DNA from: Microbacterium natoriense
Lineage (GTDB): Bacteria > Actinomycetota > Actinomycetes > Actinomycetales > Microbacteriaceae
NCBI RefSeq assembly: GCF_030816295.1
Contig: NZ_JAUSXV010000001.1
Location: 1,736,001-1,800,000 of the forward strand
DNA: 64,000 nucleotides
Direction: 5' to 3'
The position numbers and the translations under genes are program-made. Below the pieces are notes generated by a model. It worked only from the letters and a program-made list of their open reading frames with translations, was not told where the DNA came from and made no database searches. Below are positions 25,772 through 34,720 of the stretch, one piece after another. Positions within the stretch are counted from its first letter, which is position 1. Each line of letters begins with the position of its first letter.

Positions 25772-27124
25772 ATGCAACGCCTCCTCGTCGCGCTCCTCGC
25801 GGCCTTCGACGCCGCCATCGCGGCTGCGGTCGGACTCGCCGTGCTGCTCGCGCCCCTCACCCTGCTGTGGATGCTCGCCTTCGGCGTCACGGCGGACTGG
25901 GGTGCGCTCTGGCCGCTCACCGGCACGCTCTGGCAGTTCGGCCACGGCGTCCCGATCGACATCTCGCTGCCCACCGAGACGCTCTCGACGGTCGGCCTGG
26001 CGCCGGAAGCCGCCGTCTTCACACTCTCGGTGACCCCGCTCGCCTTCCTCGTGTTCACGCTGCTGTTCGCGGCGCGTTCGGGTGCCCGCGCTGCGCGCGC
26101 CGGGGCCTGGCTGCTCGGACCGCTCGTGGGAGCCGGGTCCTTCGCGCTGATCGCGGTCGGAATCGCGCTCACGTCCCGCATCGAGGCGGCACAGACCTCC
26201 CTGCCGCTCTCCATCGCGCTTCCCGCGGCGGTCTACCTCGTCGGATCCCTCTGCGGAGCGGTGCGCGTGGCCTGGGAGGACGGCGACGGCGGGCTCCTCG
26301 ACCGCCTGCACGACGTGGTCGACGGCTGGGGCGACTGGGGCCCTGTGCCGGCGTCCGCTGTGCGTGGTGCGGCCGTCGCCCTCGTCGGAGTGATCGCGGT
26401 CTCCGCGGTCGCCGTCGCCGTGATGGTGGCGCTGCGCGCGGGCGAAGCAGTGGCCCTCTTCGAGGCGGCGCGCGTGGACGTGCTGGGCGGCGCCATGATC
26501 ACCCTGGGACATCTCGCGTACCTTCCCACGCTCATCGTGTGGGCGGCGTCCTGGATAGCCGGTCCCGGCTTCGCGGTAGGCGCCGGCACCGCCGTCTCAC
26601 CGGCGGGAACTCAATTGGGCGTCGTGCCTGGGCTTCCCGTGTTCGGACTTCTGCCGGAACACGCCTCGATCTGGATGCTGATCGTCGTGCTCCTGCCCAT
26701 CGCAGCCGGAGCGTTCGCCGGCTGGACCGTCCGTTCGCGGCTGGTCTGGGAAGGCACACCGCTCGGCGTCGCCGCCCGTGCCGTGATCGCACTCGGCATC
26801 GGCGTGCTCACAGCGGCGGTGGCCGCGATCGCCGCCGTCCTCGTGAGCGGATCGATCGGCCCGGGCCGGTTGGCGGATGCCGGACCCTCCGTCCTGCCGT
26901 TCGCTCTCGCTCTCGGCGGGGAGGTCCTGCTCGGGGCCGCGATCCTGCTGCTGTCTCCTCGGCATCGCGACGAACTGGCGGAGGAGCGCACCGACCGCTG
27001 GATCGCCGAGATGGCGGCATCCGATCTCCCGCTGATCGATGCACCTGCGGCCTTCCCCACAGGTGGGGACACGAATGACACGGCACCGCTCGAGGACCTT
27101 CCGCCGCGGGGCCGTGGCGCCTGA
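25772..27124 (+). CDS. DUF6350 family integral membrane protein
   Basis: A 450-residue polytopic membrane protein with about nine to ten hydrophobic helices (for example LLVALLAAFDAAIAAAVGLA at the N terminus and MIVALPIAAGAF-like LLPIAAGAFAGW near 305). Its soluble C-terminal tail begins about residue 398 (SPRHRDELAEERTDRWIAEM). It matches the actinobacterial DUF6350 family, usually encoded just before purN, as here (43 nt gap). The function is unknown, and the conserved linkage to purN is the only hint. Confidence 0.85.
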   Translation: MQRLLVALLAAFDAAIAAAVGLAVLLAPLTLLWMLAFGVTADWGALWPLTGTLWQFGHGVPIDISLPTETLSTVGLAPEAAVFTLSVTPLAFLVFTLLFAARSGARAARAGAWLLGPLVGAGSFALIAVGIALTSRIEAAQTSLPLSIALPAAVYLVGSLCGAVRVAWEDGDGGLLDRLHDVVDGWGDWGPVPASAVRGAAVALVGVIAVSAVAVAVMVALRAGEAVALFEAARVDVLGGAMITLGHLAYLPTLIVWAASWIAGPGFAVGAGTAVSPAGTQLGVVPGLPVFGLLPEHASIWMLIVVLLPIAAGAFAGWTVRSRLVWEGTPLGVAARAVIALGIGVLTAAVAAIAAVLVSGSIGPGRLADAGPSVLPFALALGGEVLLGAAILLLSPRHRDELAEERTDRWIAEMAASDLPLIDAPAAFPTGGDTNDTAPLEDLPPRGRGA

Positions 27125-27155
27125 CATGCGGCTCAGGTCGGCCTTTCCTCCCCGG

Positions 27156-27161
27156 TAGACT
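27156..27161 (+). promoter_or_regulatory. -10 box (TAGACT) of purN, leaderless type
   Basis: TAGACT ends 6 nt before the GTG start of purN, so purNH has its own promoter inside the DUF6350-purN gap. Confidence 0.6.
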
Positions 27162-27167
27162 GGGCGC

Positions 27168-27755
27168 GTGCTCACGGTCGCCGTTCTCATCTCGGGCACC
27201 GGCTCGAATCTTCGTGCCCTCCTCGAGGCAGCTCGCCATCCCGATTTCCCCGCGCGGGTCGTCGTGGTCGGCGCCGACCGCGACGCGGACGGCCTCGCGC
27301 ATGCCGAGGAGTTCGGAATCCCGAGCTTCACAGTGCCGTGGCATCTGCACGAGAGCCGCGAGACGTGGGGCGAAGAGGTGAGCGCGCAGCTCGCCGTCTG
27401 GAAGCCCGACCTCGTCGTGCTCAGCGGTCTCATGCGGCTGCTGCCGCCGGCGCTCGTCGCGGAGTACTCGCCGCGGCTCATCAACACCCACCCCGCGTAC
27501 CTTCCCGAGTTCCCCGGCGCACACGGCGTTCGCGATGCGCTCGCCGCGGGCGCGTCGCAGACCGGCGCCAGCGTGATCGTGGTCGACGACGGCGTCGACA
27601 CCGGGCCGGTTCTCGCGCAGGAGCGGGTGCCGATCGTCGAGGGCGACACCGAGCACAGCCTGCACGACCGCATCAAGCCCGTCGAACGCCGTCTGCTCAT
27701 CGACGTGGTGCGCCGCATCGCGACCGGCGAGCTCGAGCTGTCCGCCGCATCCTGA
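27168..27755 (+). CDS. purN: Phosphoribosylglycinamide formyltransferase
   Basis: A 195-residue enzyme that transfers the formyl group of 10-formyl-THF to GAR in purine synthesis. The N terminus [20 protein letters not shown] is the GAR-binding loop. Catalytic Asn/His/Asp are in [20 protein letters not shown] and [15 protein letters not shown]. The GTG start at 27168 is set by the TAGACT box 6 nt upstream. purH follows 28 nt later with its own ribosome binding site, forming an operon. Confidence 0.96.
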   Translation: MLTVAVLISGTGSNLRALLEAARHPDFPARVVVVGADRDADGLAHAEEFGIPSFTVPWHLHESRETWGEEVSAQLAVWKPDLVVLSGLMRLLPPALVAEYSPRLINTHPAYLPEFPGAHGVRDALAAGASQTGASVIVVDDGVDTGPVLAQERVPIVEGDTEHSLHDRIKPVERRLLIDVVRRIATGELELSAAS

Positions 27756-27783
27756 ACCAAACCCCGCCACGAAGGAGCCCACC

Positions 27784-29391
27784 ATGGCCGGCCCCCGCCA
27801 CGACCCCTCCCTGTACCGCGATCGCGACTCGGTCCCCGTCCGTCGCGCGCTCGTCTCGGTGAGCGACAAGACCGGCCTGCTCGAACTCGCCGCAGCCCTC
27901 GCCGACGCCGGGGCGGAGATCGTCTCGACGGGGTCGACGGCGGCCACCATCCGCGACGCGGGCTTCGCCGTGACCGACGTCGCGACCGTGACGGGCGTCG
28001 CCGAGATGCTCGACGGTCGTGTGAAGACCCTGCACCCGAAGATCCACGGCGGTCTGCTGGCCGACCTGCGGCTCGAGGACCACGAGGGCCAGCTCGAGCA
28101 CCTCGGCATCGAGCCGTTCGAGCTCGTCGTCGTGAACCTGTACCCCTTCGTCGAGACCGTCGCCTCGGGCGCCCTCGGCGACGATGTCGTCGAGCAGATC
28201 GACATCGGTGGCCCCGCCATGGTGCGCGCCGCTGCGAAGAACCACGCGAACGTGGCGATCGTCGTCTCTCCCGAGTCCTACCCGTCGATCATCAGCGCCG
28301 TGCGCGAGGGCGGGACCACGCTGTCGCAGCGCCGTGAACTGGCAGCCCGCGCATTCGCGCACACCGCAGCCTACGATGCGGCCGTCGCGTCGTGGTTCGC
28401 CGAGGGCACCCTGATCGACGAGGGCGATCTGCCCGCGCATCTCACCATCCAGGCCGAGCGTCTTGCCACGCTGCGCTACGGCGAGAACTCCCACCAGCGC
28501 GGCGCGATCTACACGCGCGCCGGCGGGCACGGCATCGCTCAGGCCACGCAGCTGCAGGGCAAGGAGATGTCGTACAACAACTACGTCGACGCCGACGCCG
28601 CCCTGCGTGCCGCCTACGACATGGTGCTGCCGGCCGTCGCGATCATCAAGCACGCGAACCCGTGCGGCATCGCGACGACGGCGCCGAACGCACTCGACCC
28701 GATCGCCAGCGCTCACCTGCGCGCGCACGAGTGCGACCCGGTGTCGGCCTACGGTGGCGTGATCGCCGCGAACGGCACGGTCACGCTCAAGATGGCTGAG
28801 AACCTCAAGGACATCTTCACCGAGGTCATCGTCGCCCCCGCCTTCGAGCCGGCGGCGCTCGAGGTCTTCAAAGCCAAGAAGAACCTGCGTCTGCTGCAGC
28901 TGCCCGAGGACTGGCAGCAGGAGCGGATGGACGTGCGCCTGGTCTCGGGCGGACTGCTGCTGCAGGATGCCGACCGCTTCCCCGACGACATCGAATCCGT
29001 CGCGAAGAACTGGGAGCTCGTCTCGGGCGACCGCCCCAGCGAGGAGGAGATGACGAACCTCATCTTCGCCTGGAAGGCCTGCCGCGCCGTGAAGTCGAAC
29101 GCCATCGTGCTCGCGAAGGACAACGCGACGGTCGGCGTCGGCATGGGCCAGGTCAATCGTGTCGACTCGTGCCGCCTCGCCGTGGAGCGCGCCGGAGAGC
29201 GGGCGGCCGGGTCGGTCGCGGCATCCGACGCCTTCTTCCCGTTCGCGGACGGCGCCCAGGTTCTCATCGACGCCGGCGTCAAGGCGATCGTGCAGCCCGG
29301 CGGGTCGGTGCGGGACGAGGAAGTGGTGGATGCTGCGCGTAAGGCGGGCGTCACCATGTTCTTCACCGGAGAGCGCCACTTCTTCCACTGA
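27784..29391 (+). CDS. purH: Bifunctional AICAR formyltransferase/IMP cyclohydrolase
   Basis: A 535-residue bifunctional enzyme for the last two steps to IMP. The N-terminal MGS-like IMP cyclohydrolase domain (about 20-170) has [16 protein letters not shown] and [15 protein letters not shown]. The C-terminal AICAR transformylase domain has [13 protein letters not shown] and the catalytic Lys-His in [12 protein letters not shown]; it ends [20 protein letters not shown] lies 7 nt before the ATG. Its substrate AICAR (ZMP) is the precursor of ZTP, the ligand of the riboswitch before glyA in this window. Confidence 0.97.
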   Translation: MAGPRHDPSLYRDRDSVPVRRALVSVSDKTGLLELAAALADAGAEIVSTGSTAATIRDAGFAVTDVATVTGVAEMLDGRVKTLHPKIHGGLLADLRLEDHEGQLEHLGIEPFELVVVNLYPFVETVASGALGDDVVEQIDIGGPAMVRAAAKNHANVAIVVSPESYPSIISAVREGGTTLSQRRELAARAFAHTAAYDAAVASWFAEGTLIDEGDLPAHLTIQAERLATLRYGENSHQRGAIYTRAGGHGIAQATQLQGKEMSYNNYVDADAALRAAYDMVLPAVAIIKHANPCGIATTAPNALDPIASAHLRAHECDPVSAYGGVIAANGTVTLKMAENLKDIFTEVIVAPAFEPAALEVFKAKKNLRLLQLPEDWQQERMDVRLVSGGLLLQDADRFPDDIESVAKNWELVSGDRPSEEEMTNLIFAWKACRAVKSNAIVLAKDNATVGVGMGQVNRVDSCRLAVERAGERAAGSVAASDAFFPFADGAQVLIDAGVKAIVQPGGSVRDEEVVDAARKAGVTMFFTGERHFFH

Positions 29392-29437
29392 GTTCGCCGC
29401 GCCTCGGCCATTCGCATCATGCCTCGCCACGGATACC

Positions 29438-29443
29438 TATACT
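29438..29443 (+). promoter_or_regulatory. Candidate -10 box (TATACT) before the methyltransferase gene
   Basis: TATACT lies 30 nt before the ATG at 29474. A GAGCGAAGG ribosome binding site is in between, so this gene has an ordinary leader. Confidence 0.45.
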
Positions 29444-29473
29444 TGACGGAATCTGGGGCGATGGAGCGAAGGC

Positions 29474-30394
29474 ATGACGCGGACGAGTGTGGGGCCGGGC
29501 GATGACACGCCTGTGGCCTCGTGGTTGAGCCCTACGGCGTACTGGCTGCCGACGCATCTCGTTGACTCGGCCTGGCTGACCCACGGATCATTCGCAGCGT
29601 GGATCATCGACGTGCTTCGTCCGCGTGATGTCGTGGAGCTCGGCACGCACAACGGATTCTCGTGCTTCGCCTTCGCCGAGGCGGCCCAGCGCCTCGGGCA
29701 CTCGCTCACGATCAACGCCCTCGACAGCTGGGAGGGCGACGATCAGGCGGGGTTCTACGGGGATGCCGTGTACGAGTCCGTCCGCGACATCGCGGCTCGA
29801 GACTACAGCTCGTCGGTCGTCCTGCATCGTGGATACTTCACGAACACGCGTGCTGATTTCTCACCGGCATCCGTCGATCTCCTTCACATCGACGGACGTC
29901 ATGGCTACGACGATGCTCGCGAGGACTACGAGCAGTGGCGTGACACGGTGCGCGACGGGGGAGTGATCCTCTTTCACGACATCGCGGAGCGCAGCGAGGG
30001 CTTCGGCGTCTGGCGTCTCTGGAACGAAGTCGCTGAACCGGGGCGCTCCTTCGCCTTCGAGCACGGCCACGGGCTGGGGGTGCTCGCGGTCGGTGATGTC
30101 GCGCGAGAGCCGCTTCGCGTGCTGTTCGAGGCGGATGAAGCGGTCGCGAACCGTATCCGTGCCGATTTCGAGCGGTTGGGCGGGGTCATCGCGGACTTGG
30201 CGCGTATCCCGCATTTCGAAGCCGAGGTCCGTTCGCTGCACGAGGTCGTGGACATGCTGCAAGCGGAGAGGGCGCGTTTGACGCAAGAGATCGTCGCCCG
30301 CGACGCGCTCGTCGAGTCCGTGCGCAACAGCTCGAGCTGGACGCTCACGGCCCCGCTGCGCGCCATGGGCCGCCTGCTCCGGCGCCGCCGCTGA
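29474..30394 (+). CDS. Class I SAM-dependent methyltransferase with a C-terminal coiled coil
   Basis: A 306-residue protein. The Methyltransf_24-like Rossmann domain has motif [20 protein letters not shown] at 53-71, the acidic loop [20 protein letters not shown] at 133-152 and GGVILFHDI at 162-170. From about 225 there is a coiled coil ([20 protein letters not shown]), then [20 protein letters not shown]. That S-W-T-L-T-x-P-L-R tail is familiar from cell-surface polysaccharide glycosyltransferases and methyltransferases. No polysaccharide locus is nearby, so it appears to be an isolated member of such a pathway. The substrate is unknown. Confidence 0.82.
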   Translation: MTRTSVGPGDDTPVASWLSPTAYWLPTHLVDSAWLTHGSFAAWIIDVLRPRDVVELGTHNGFSCFAFAEAAQRLGHSLTINALDSWEGDDQAGFYGDAVYESVRDIAARDYSSSVVLHRGYFTNTRADFSPASVDLLHIDGRHGYDDAREDYEQWRDTVRDGGVILFHDIAERSEGFGVWRLWNEVAEPGRSFAFEHGHGLGVLAVGDVAREPLRVLFEADEAVANRIRADFERLGGVIADLARIPHFEAEVRSLHEVVDMLQAERARLTQEIVARDALVESVRNSSSWTLTAPLRAMGRLLRRRR

Positions 30395-30430
30395 GTCCGG
30401 CGACAACGAACGGATTCGCGGTCACAGCCG

Positions 30431-30473
30431 TGTCCGATTTCCGCCAGCCGGTGTCGGCGCCTGGTGGCAGAGT
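30431..30473 (+). promoter_or_regulatory. Candidate promoter/operator of the ada-alkA operon
   Basis: Two related segments, TGTCCGATTTCCGCCAG (30431) and TGTCGGCGCCTGGTGG (30452), precede CAGAGT (30468-30473), which is 6 nt from the ATG. The arrangement would suit a binding site for methylated Ada upstream of a leaderless -10. This is inferred from layout only. Confidence 0.35.
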
Positions 30474-30479
30474 GGAGTC

Positions 30480-32006
30480 ATGAGCTTCCCCGTGATCGAC
30501 TTCGACGAGCGCTATCGCGCGATCAGCGCACGCGACACCCGCTTCGACGGGCAGTTCGTCACCGCCGTCCGCTCGACCAGGATCTATTGCCGGCCGAGCT
30601 GCCCCGCTCGCACGCCCAAGCCAGAGAACGTCACGTTCTTCCCGACCAGCGCGGCCGCGCACGAGGCCGGGTACCGCGCGTGCAAGCGGTGTCTTCCGGA
30701 AGCGGCGCCCGGCTCGCCTGCGTGGGATCTGCGCAGTGACACCGCGGCGCGAGCGATGCGATTGATCGCGAACGGCGTCGTCGAGCGCGAAGGCGTACCG
30801 GGCCTGGCCGCGCGGCTCGGTTACTCGAGCAGGCACCTGACCCGGCTTCTCACCGCTGAGTTGGGCGCGGGTCCGCTCGCCCTCGCCAGAGCGCACCGCG
30901 CGCACACGGCCCGGATGCTCCTGGTCGGCACCGACCTGGCCGTCTCCGATGTCGCGTTCTCGGCAGGATTCTCCAGCATCCGCCAGTGCAACGACACGGT
31001 CCGTGAGGTCTTCGGCATGGCCCCCGGCGAGCTGAGGCTGCGTCGTTCCTCGACCGGCGCGGGGGCCAGGGGCCCCGCGCCGACCGTCCCGGGGACGATC
31101 GATCTGGTGCTGCCGTACCGGGGCCCGCTCGACGCCGACGGGATCTTCGCGTGGATGGCGGGGCGCGCCGTGCCCGGGGTGGAGCATGCCACGACGACGT
31201 CGTTCTCGCGTCATCTGCGGATGCCCGGGGGGCCTGTCTGGTTCGAGGTGAGCCAGGACGCCGCGTCGCGCCTGCACCTGCGCGCCACCGTCACCGCCCT
31301 CGGCGACCTCGCCCCGCTCGTGGCGATCGTTCGTCGCATCTTCGATCTCGACGCCGATCCTCTCGCGATCGACGCCGCGCTGAGCATGCACCCGGAACTC
31401 GTCCCTCTCGTGGCCAAGACTCCCGGCATCCGCGTACCCGGCTCCGCCGACCCGCATGAGATGCTCATCCGCGCGATGGTCGGACAGCAGATCACCGTGG
31501 TGGCCGCGCGCACGGCGTTGACCTCGCTCACCGAGGCGCTGGGGGAGCGCCTCGCCATGCCCCCGCACCTCGGAGAGGGCCTCTCCGAGGGTGGCCTGCT
31601 GTTCCCGACGATGTCGGCCATCGCCGAGCGCGGGGCCGAGGTGCTCCGGGGGCCGGCGGCGCGCATCCGGGCCATCACCGGCGCCGCCGCGGCGCTCGCC
31701 GACGGGTCGCTGACGCTCACGGTCGGCGATGACGGCATGGCGCAGCGCGAAGCTCTGCTCGCCATGCCCGGCATCGGTCCGTGGACGGCCGACTACGTGC
31801 GCATGCGCGTGCTCGGAGACCCCGACATCCTGCTCCCGGGCGACGTGGCGCTGCGTGCGGGAGCGGCGGCATCCGGTCTACCAGGCGACGCACGGCCTCT
31901 CACCGAATGGGCCGCACGCACGGCGCCATGGCGCAGTTATCTCAGCGCCCATCTGTGGCGCGCCGCGCCCCTCCGGCCCTCACGAATCACGAAGGAGAAA
32001 TCATGA
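30480..32006 (+). CDS. Ada-AlkA fusion: methylphosphotriester sensor/activator and 3-methyladenine DNA glycosylase II
   Basis: A 508-residue DNA-repair protein in four parts. Ada zinc domain (1-75): Cys37, Cys41, Cys68 and Cys71 in YCRPSC and CKRC, one of which accepts methyl from phosphotriesters. AraC-type HTH (about 85-185: [37 protein letters not shown]). AlkA N-terminal domain (about 205-290). HhH-GPD glycosylase (about 310-500: [39 protein letters not shown] and catalytic Asp in LPGDVAL). It is a sensor, activator and glycosylase in one chain. The Ogt methyltransferase follows with an ATGA overlap, making a compact adaptive-response operon. Confidence 0.95.
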   Translation: MSFPVIDFDERYRAISARDTRFDGQFVTAVRSTRIYCRPSCPARTPKPENVTFFPTSAAAHEAGYRACKRCLPEAAPGSPAWDLRSDTAARAMRLIANGVVEREGVPGLAARLGYSSRHLTRLLTAELGAGPLALARAHRAHTARMLLVGTDLAVSDVAFSAGFSSIRQCNDTVREVFGMAPGELRLRRSSTGAGARGPAPTVPGTIDLVLPYRGPLDADGIFAWMAGRAVPGVEHATTTSFSRHLRMPGGPVWFEVSQDAASRLHLRATVTALGDLAPLVAIVRRIFDLDADPLAIDAALSMHPELVPLVAKTPGIRVPGSADPHEMLIRAMVGQQITVVAARTALTSLTEALGERLAMPPHLGEGLSEGGLLFPTMSAIAERGAEVLRGPAARIRAITGAAAALADGSLTLTVGDDGMAQREALLAMPGIGPWTADYVRMRVLGDPDILLPGDVALRAGAAASGLPGDARPLTEWAARTAPWRSYLSAHLWRAAPLRPSRITKEKS

Positions 32007-32500
32007 ACGCCATCATCCAGACCATCGACACCCCAGACGGCGCCTTCACGATCCTCGCCGACGACCGTCAGCGGGTGCTGGCGTCCGGATGGACCGACGA
32101 CCACGAGGCGATCCTGAACCGCCTCGCCGTCGGGCGGCGCCCCGAGTCGGTCGTCGAGCGGGAGACGGATGCCGCGGCATCCGCCCTGGCGTACTACGCC
32201 GGAGAGCTCTCGGCCATCGACGACGTCGCCGTGACGCAGACCGGCACGGCGCTGCAGCTCTCGGGCTGGGCGGCGCTGCGCCGCATCGAACCGGGGGAGC
32301 CGCTCACGTACACGTCGTTCGCGGCGCGGCTCGACAACCCGAGGGCGGTGCGGGCGGCCGCCTCGATCTGCGCTCGCAACGCACCGGCCCTGTTCGTGCC
32401 GTGCCACCGCGTGCTCCGCACCGACGGCACCCTCGGCGGCTTCGCCTGGGGGCTCGGCGTCAAGGAGAGCCTGTTGGCACGGGAGGCCGCGCCGGTGTGA
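32003..32500 (+). CDS. ogt: Methylated-DNA-[protein]-cysteine S-methyltransferase
   Basis: A 165-residue suicide enzyme that moves the methyl group of O6-methylguanine (or O4-methylthymine) onto its own cysteine. The active-site motif is FVPCHRV with Cys134. The HTH-like recognition region [20 protein letters not shown] precedes it. Its ATG overlaps the stop of the Ada-AlkA gene by 4 nt, and GAAGGAG lies 6 nt upstream. It supplies the alkyltransferase activity that the fused Ada protein lacks. A strong terminator follows. Confidence 0.95.
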   Translation: MNAIIQTIDTPDGAFTILADDRQRVLASGWTDDHEAILNRLAVGRRPESVVERETDAAASALAYYAGELSAIDDVAVTQTGTALQLSGWAALRRIEPGEPLTYTSFAARLDNPRAVRAAASICARNAPALFVPCHRVLRTDGTLGGFAWGLGVKESLLAREAAPV

Positions 32501-32519
32501 GCCGGTCTCTCGACGAGAC

Positions 32520-32550
32520 AAGAAGCGGATGCCCGTGGCATCCGCTTCTT
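32520..32550 (+). terminator. Terminator after the ada-alkA/ogt operon, built from an inverted GGATGC pair
   Basis: A perfect 14-bp stem (32520-32533 with 32537-32550, 3-nt loop) has arms containing CGGATGCC and GGCATCCG. It starts 20 nt after the ogt stop. Confidence 0.88.
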
Positions 32551-32568
32551 CTCGTTCGGGAATTCCTC

Positions 32569-32598
32569 TTGCCTTCAGCTGGTTCACAGGAATAGGCT
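32569..32598 (+). promoter_or_regulatory. Candidate promoter of the leader peptide/ABC exporter operon
   Basis: TTGCCT (32569-32574) and TAGGCT (32593-32598) are separated by 18 nt, placing a transcription start near 32605, about 47 nt before the leader ORF. Confidence 0.55.
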
Positions 32599-32651
32599 GG
32601 AGGGCTGTCGCGCCGACCGGTCGACACCACCGAGCCCCTGAGGAGGACACC

Positions 32652-32720
32652 ATGACCACGATCGCCACCGCGCGGATCGCAGCTCTCGGCTCGACCCCGG
32701 CGCGCCCGCTCTTCTTCTAG
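32652..32720 (+). CDS. Putative 22-residue leader peptide upstream of the ABC exporter pair
   Basis: A short ORF encoding [20 protein letters not shown] followed by FF and a TAG stop. It has one of the best ribosome binding sites in the window (GAGGAGGA, 5 nt before the ATG) yet encodes only 22 residues. It ends 101 nt before the first ABC exporter gene, and the space is filled with mutually exclusive hairpins. This is the layout of a ribosome-controlled attenuator, as in bmrB upstream of the Bacillus bmrCD multidrug exporter genes. It could instead be a chance ORF. Conservation of the peptide in related genomes would settle it. Confidence 0.6.
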   Translation: MTTIATARIAALGSTPARPLFF

Positions 32721-32732
32721 AGCCACCCGCCT

Positions 32733-32777
32733 CATCCGCATCGGATGCCGGGCTCTCAGAGCCCGCTCTCGCATCCG
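32733..32777 (+). promoter_or_regulatory. Alternative hairpins between the leader ORF and the ABC exporter (candidate attenuator)
   Basis: CGGATG (32742-32747) can pair upstream with CATCCG (32733-32738) or, as CGGATGC, downstream with GCATCCG (32771-32777). The second fold encloses a GGGCTC-TCA-GAGCCC hairpin (32750-32764). AGAGCC overlapping the leader stop (32719-32724) can also compete for GGCTCT (32751-32756). A ribosome near the leader stop would change which fold forms. Confidence 0.45.
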
Positions 32778-32821
32778 CCTCGTTCAGCAACCGCTTTCCA
32801 TACGAAACTCGTCTGAGAGAC

Positions 32822-34720
32822 ATGTCTTCCTCGCCCTCATCGCAGAACTCCGATTCCTCCTCCTCGCTCTCCACCCCCGCCGCTCTGTGGCGGCTCAAGC
32901 CCTTCGTGAAACCGGTCATCTGGCGTCTCGCCGGGGGCGCCGCGAGCGCGCTCGTCGCGGCGATCATCGCGCTGATGATCCCGCTCGTGCTCGAGCAGAT
33001 CATCCGCGGTCCGGTGAAGTCCGGTGAGTTCGGCGCCATCGCCTGGGGCGCTCTGGCCGTCTTCGGGCTCGCGGTCGGCGAGGCGGTGATGGTGTGGCTG
33101 CGGCGTCAGTTCGTGCTCAACCCCGCGACCGAGGTCGAGTACCAGATGCGCACGCAGCTCTATGCGCGACTGCAGACCCTTCCGGTCGCCTTCCACGACC
33201 GCTGGCAATCCGGCCAGCTGCTCAGCCGCATGATGCAGGACATCGGCCTCATCCGCCGCTGGCTCGCGTTCGGCCTCGTGCTGCTCGTCGTGAACATCCT
33301 CACGATCATCATCGGATCGGTTCTGCTGTTCCGCTGGCACTGGCTGCTGGGTGCGATCTTCCTCGTCACCGCGATTCCCCTCTGGATCCGCGGCTACCTG
33401 TTCGAGAAGCGCTATGGCGCGCTCACCCGGCGCAGCCAGGATCAGGCCGGCGACCTCGCCACCAGCGTCGAGGAGAGCGTGCACGGCATCCGCGTGCTCA
33501 AGGCGTTCGGCCGCGGCAAGCACGCGCTCAGCCGCTTCAGCCGTCAGGCCGAGACTCTGCGCGAGACCGAGATGAGCAAGGCCGGCGCGATCGCGTCGAT
33601 CTGGTTCTGGCTCGACCTGATGCCGCAGATCGCCTTCGGGCTGAGCCTGATGTCGGGCATCTGGCTGATCTCCCAGGGCGCGATCGAGGTACCGGAGCTC
33701 TTCGCGTTCTTCGCGATGGCTGTCGTGCTGCGGTGGCCGATCGAGTCGATCGGGTTCCTGTTCTCGTTCATGCTCGATGCGCGTACGGCCACAGACCGCG
33801 TGTTCGACATCTTCTCCGAGACGAACACGATCACGGACCCCGAGAACCCGGTGCGCATCGCCGCGCCCCGAGGCGAGCTCGTCTTCGAGAATGCGCACTT
33901 CCGCTATCAGGACGCCGGTGCTTCCGAGCGCGACCTGCTCGACGGCATCGATCTCGTGCTGCGTCCGGGTGAGACCATGGCGCTCGTCGGACTCACCGGT
34001 TCGGGCAAGACCACTCTGACCACGCTGCCGGCGCGGTTGTACGACGTCACCGGCGGGCGAGTCACGCTCGACGGCGTCGACGTGCGCGACCTCACGCTCT
34101 CCGAGCTGCGGCAGCACATCGCCATGGCGTTCGAGGATGCGACGCTGTTCTCGGCATCCGTCCGGGAGAACGTCCTGCTGGGTCGCGCCGATCTCGATGT
34201 GCACAGCGAGGAGGCCGAGCGGGTGCTGCGCGAGGCACTCGACGTCGCGCAGGCGGCGTTCGTCGACTCGCTGCCCGACGGCGTGGAGACGATCATCGGC
34301 GAGGAAGGCCTGAGCCTCTCCGGTGGCCAGCGTCAGCGACTCGCTCTCGCCCGAGCCGTGGCGGCGAATCCGAGGGTGCTCGTGCTCGACGACCCGCTGT
34401 CGGCCCTCGACGTCGACACCGAGGCGCTCGTCGAGGAGGCGCTGCGTCATGTGCTCGCCGACACGACAGCGATGATCGTCGCCCACCGTCCGTCGACCGT
34501 CGCACTCGCAGACCGCGTCGCCCTGCTCGAAGCAGGGCGGATCACCGCGGTCGGCACGCACAGCGAACTGCTGAAGTCCAGCCGGCACTACCGGCACGTC
34601 ATCTCGAGCCTCGAGGCGGAGGAGGCTGCTCGCACCGGCGCGATCCCGGTGATCCGAGAGGATCCTGACGACGACGACCGAGACGATATGCGCGAAGACA
34701 TGAAGGAGGTGCAGGCATGA
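32822..34720 (+). CDS. ABC exporter half-transporter, degenerate-site subunit of a heterodimer
   Basis: A 632-residue protein with six N-terminal membrane helices (about 30-330) and a C-terminal nucleotide-binding domain. Walker A is GLTGSGKT at 390-397, signature [14 protein letters not shown], Walker B VLVLDD, and H-loop VAHRPST. The residue after Walker B is Asp524 instead of the catalytic Glu, and the Q-loop Gln is replaced (AFEDATLF). Both are marks of the degenerate subunit in heterodimeric multidrug exporters such as TM287/288, BmrCD and LmrCD. The partner follows with an ATGA overlap. The substrate is unknown. The start region has only a weak GAGAGA site. Confidence 0.92.
   Translation: MSSSPSSQNSDSSSSLSTPAALWRLKPFVKPVIWRLAGGAASALVAAIIALMIPLVLEQIIRGPVKSGEFGAIAWGALAVFGLAVGEAVMVWLRRQFVLNPATEVEYQMRTQLYARLQTLPVAFHDRWQSGQLLSRMMQDIGLIRRWLAFGLVLLVVNILTIIIGSVLLFRWHWLLGAIFLVTAIPLWIRGYLFEKRYGALTRRSQDQAGDLATSVEESVHGIRVLKAFGRGKHALSRFSRQAETLRETEMSKAGAIASIWFWLDLMPQIAFGLSLMSGIWLISQGAIEVPELFAFFAMAVVLRWPIESIGFLFSFMLDARTATDRVFDIFSETNTITDPENPVRIAAPRGELVFENAHFRYQDAGASERDLLDGIDLVLRPGETMALVGLTGSGKTTLTTLPARLYDVTGGRVTLDGVDVRDLTLSELRQHIAMAFEDATLFSASVRENVLLGRADLDVHSEEAERVLREALDVAQAAFVDSLPDGVETIIGEEGLSLSGGQRQRLALARAVAANPRVLVLDDPLSALDVDTEALVEEALRHVLADTTAMIVAHRPSTVALADRVALLEAGRITAVGTHSELLKSSRHYRHVISSLEAEEAARTGAIPVIREDPDDDDRDDMREDMKEVQA

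Noticed and set aside
29474..30394. Horizontal island around the orphan methyltransferase
   Set aside because: No integrase, tRNA, repeats or clear composition break were seen at its borders.
32837..34597. A long antisense frame over the first ABC exporter gene
   Set aside because: Low-complexity Arg/Glu/His shadow of a gene with full ABC motifs.
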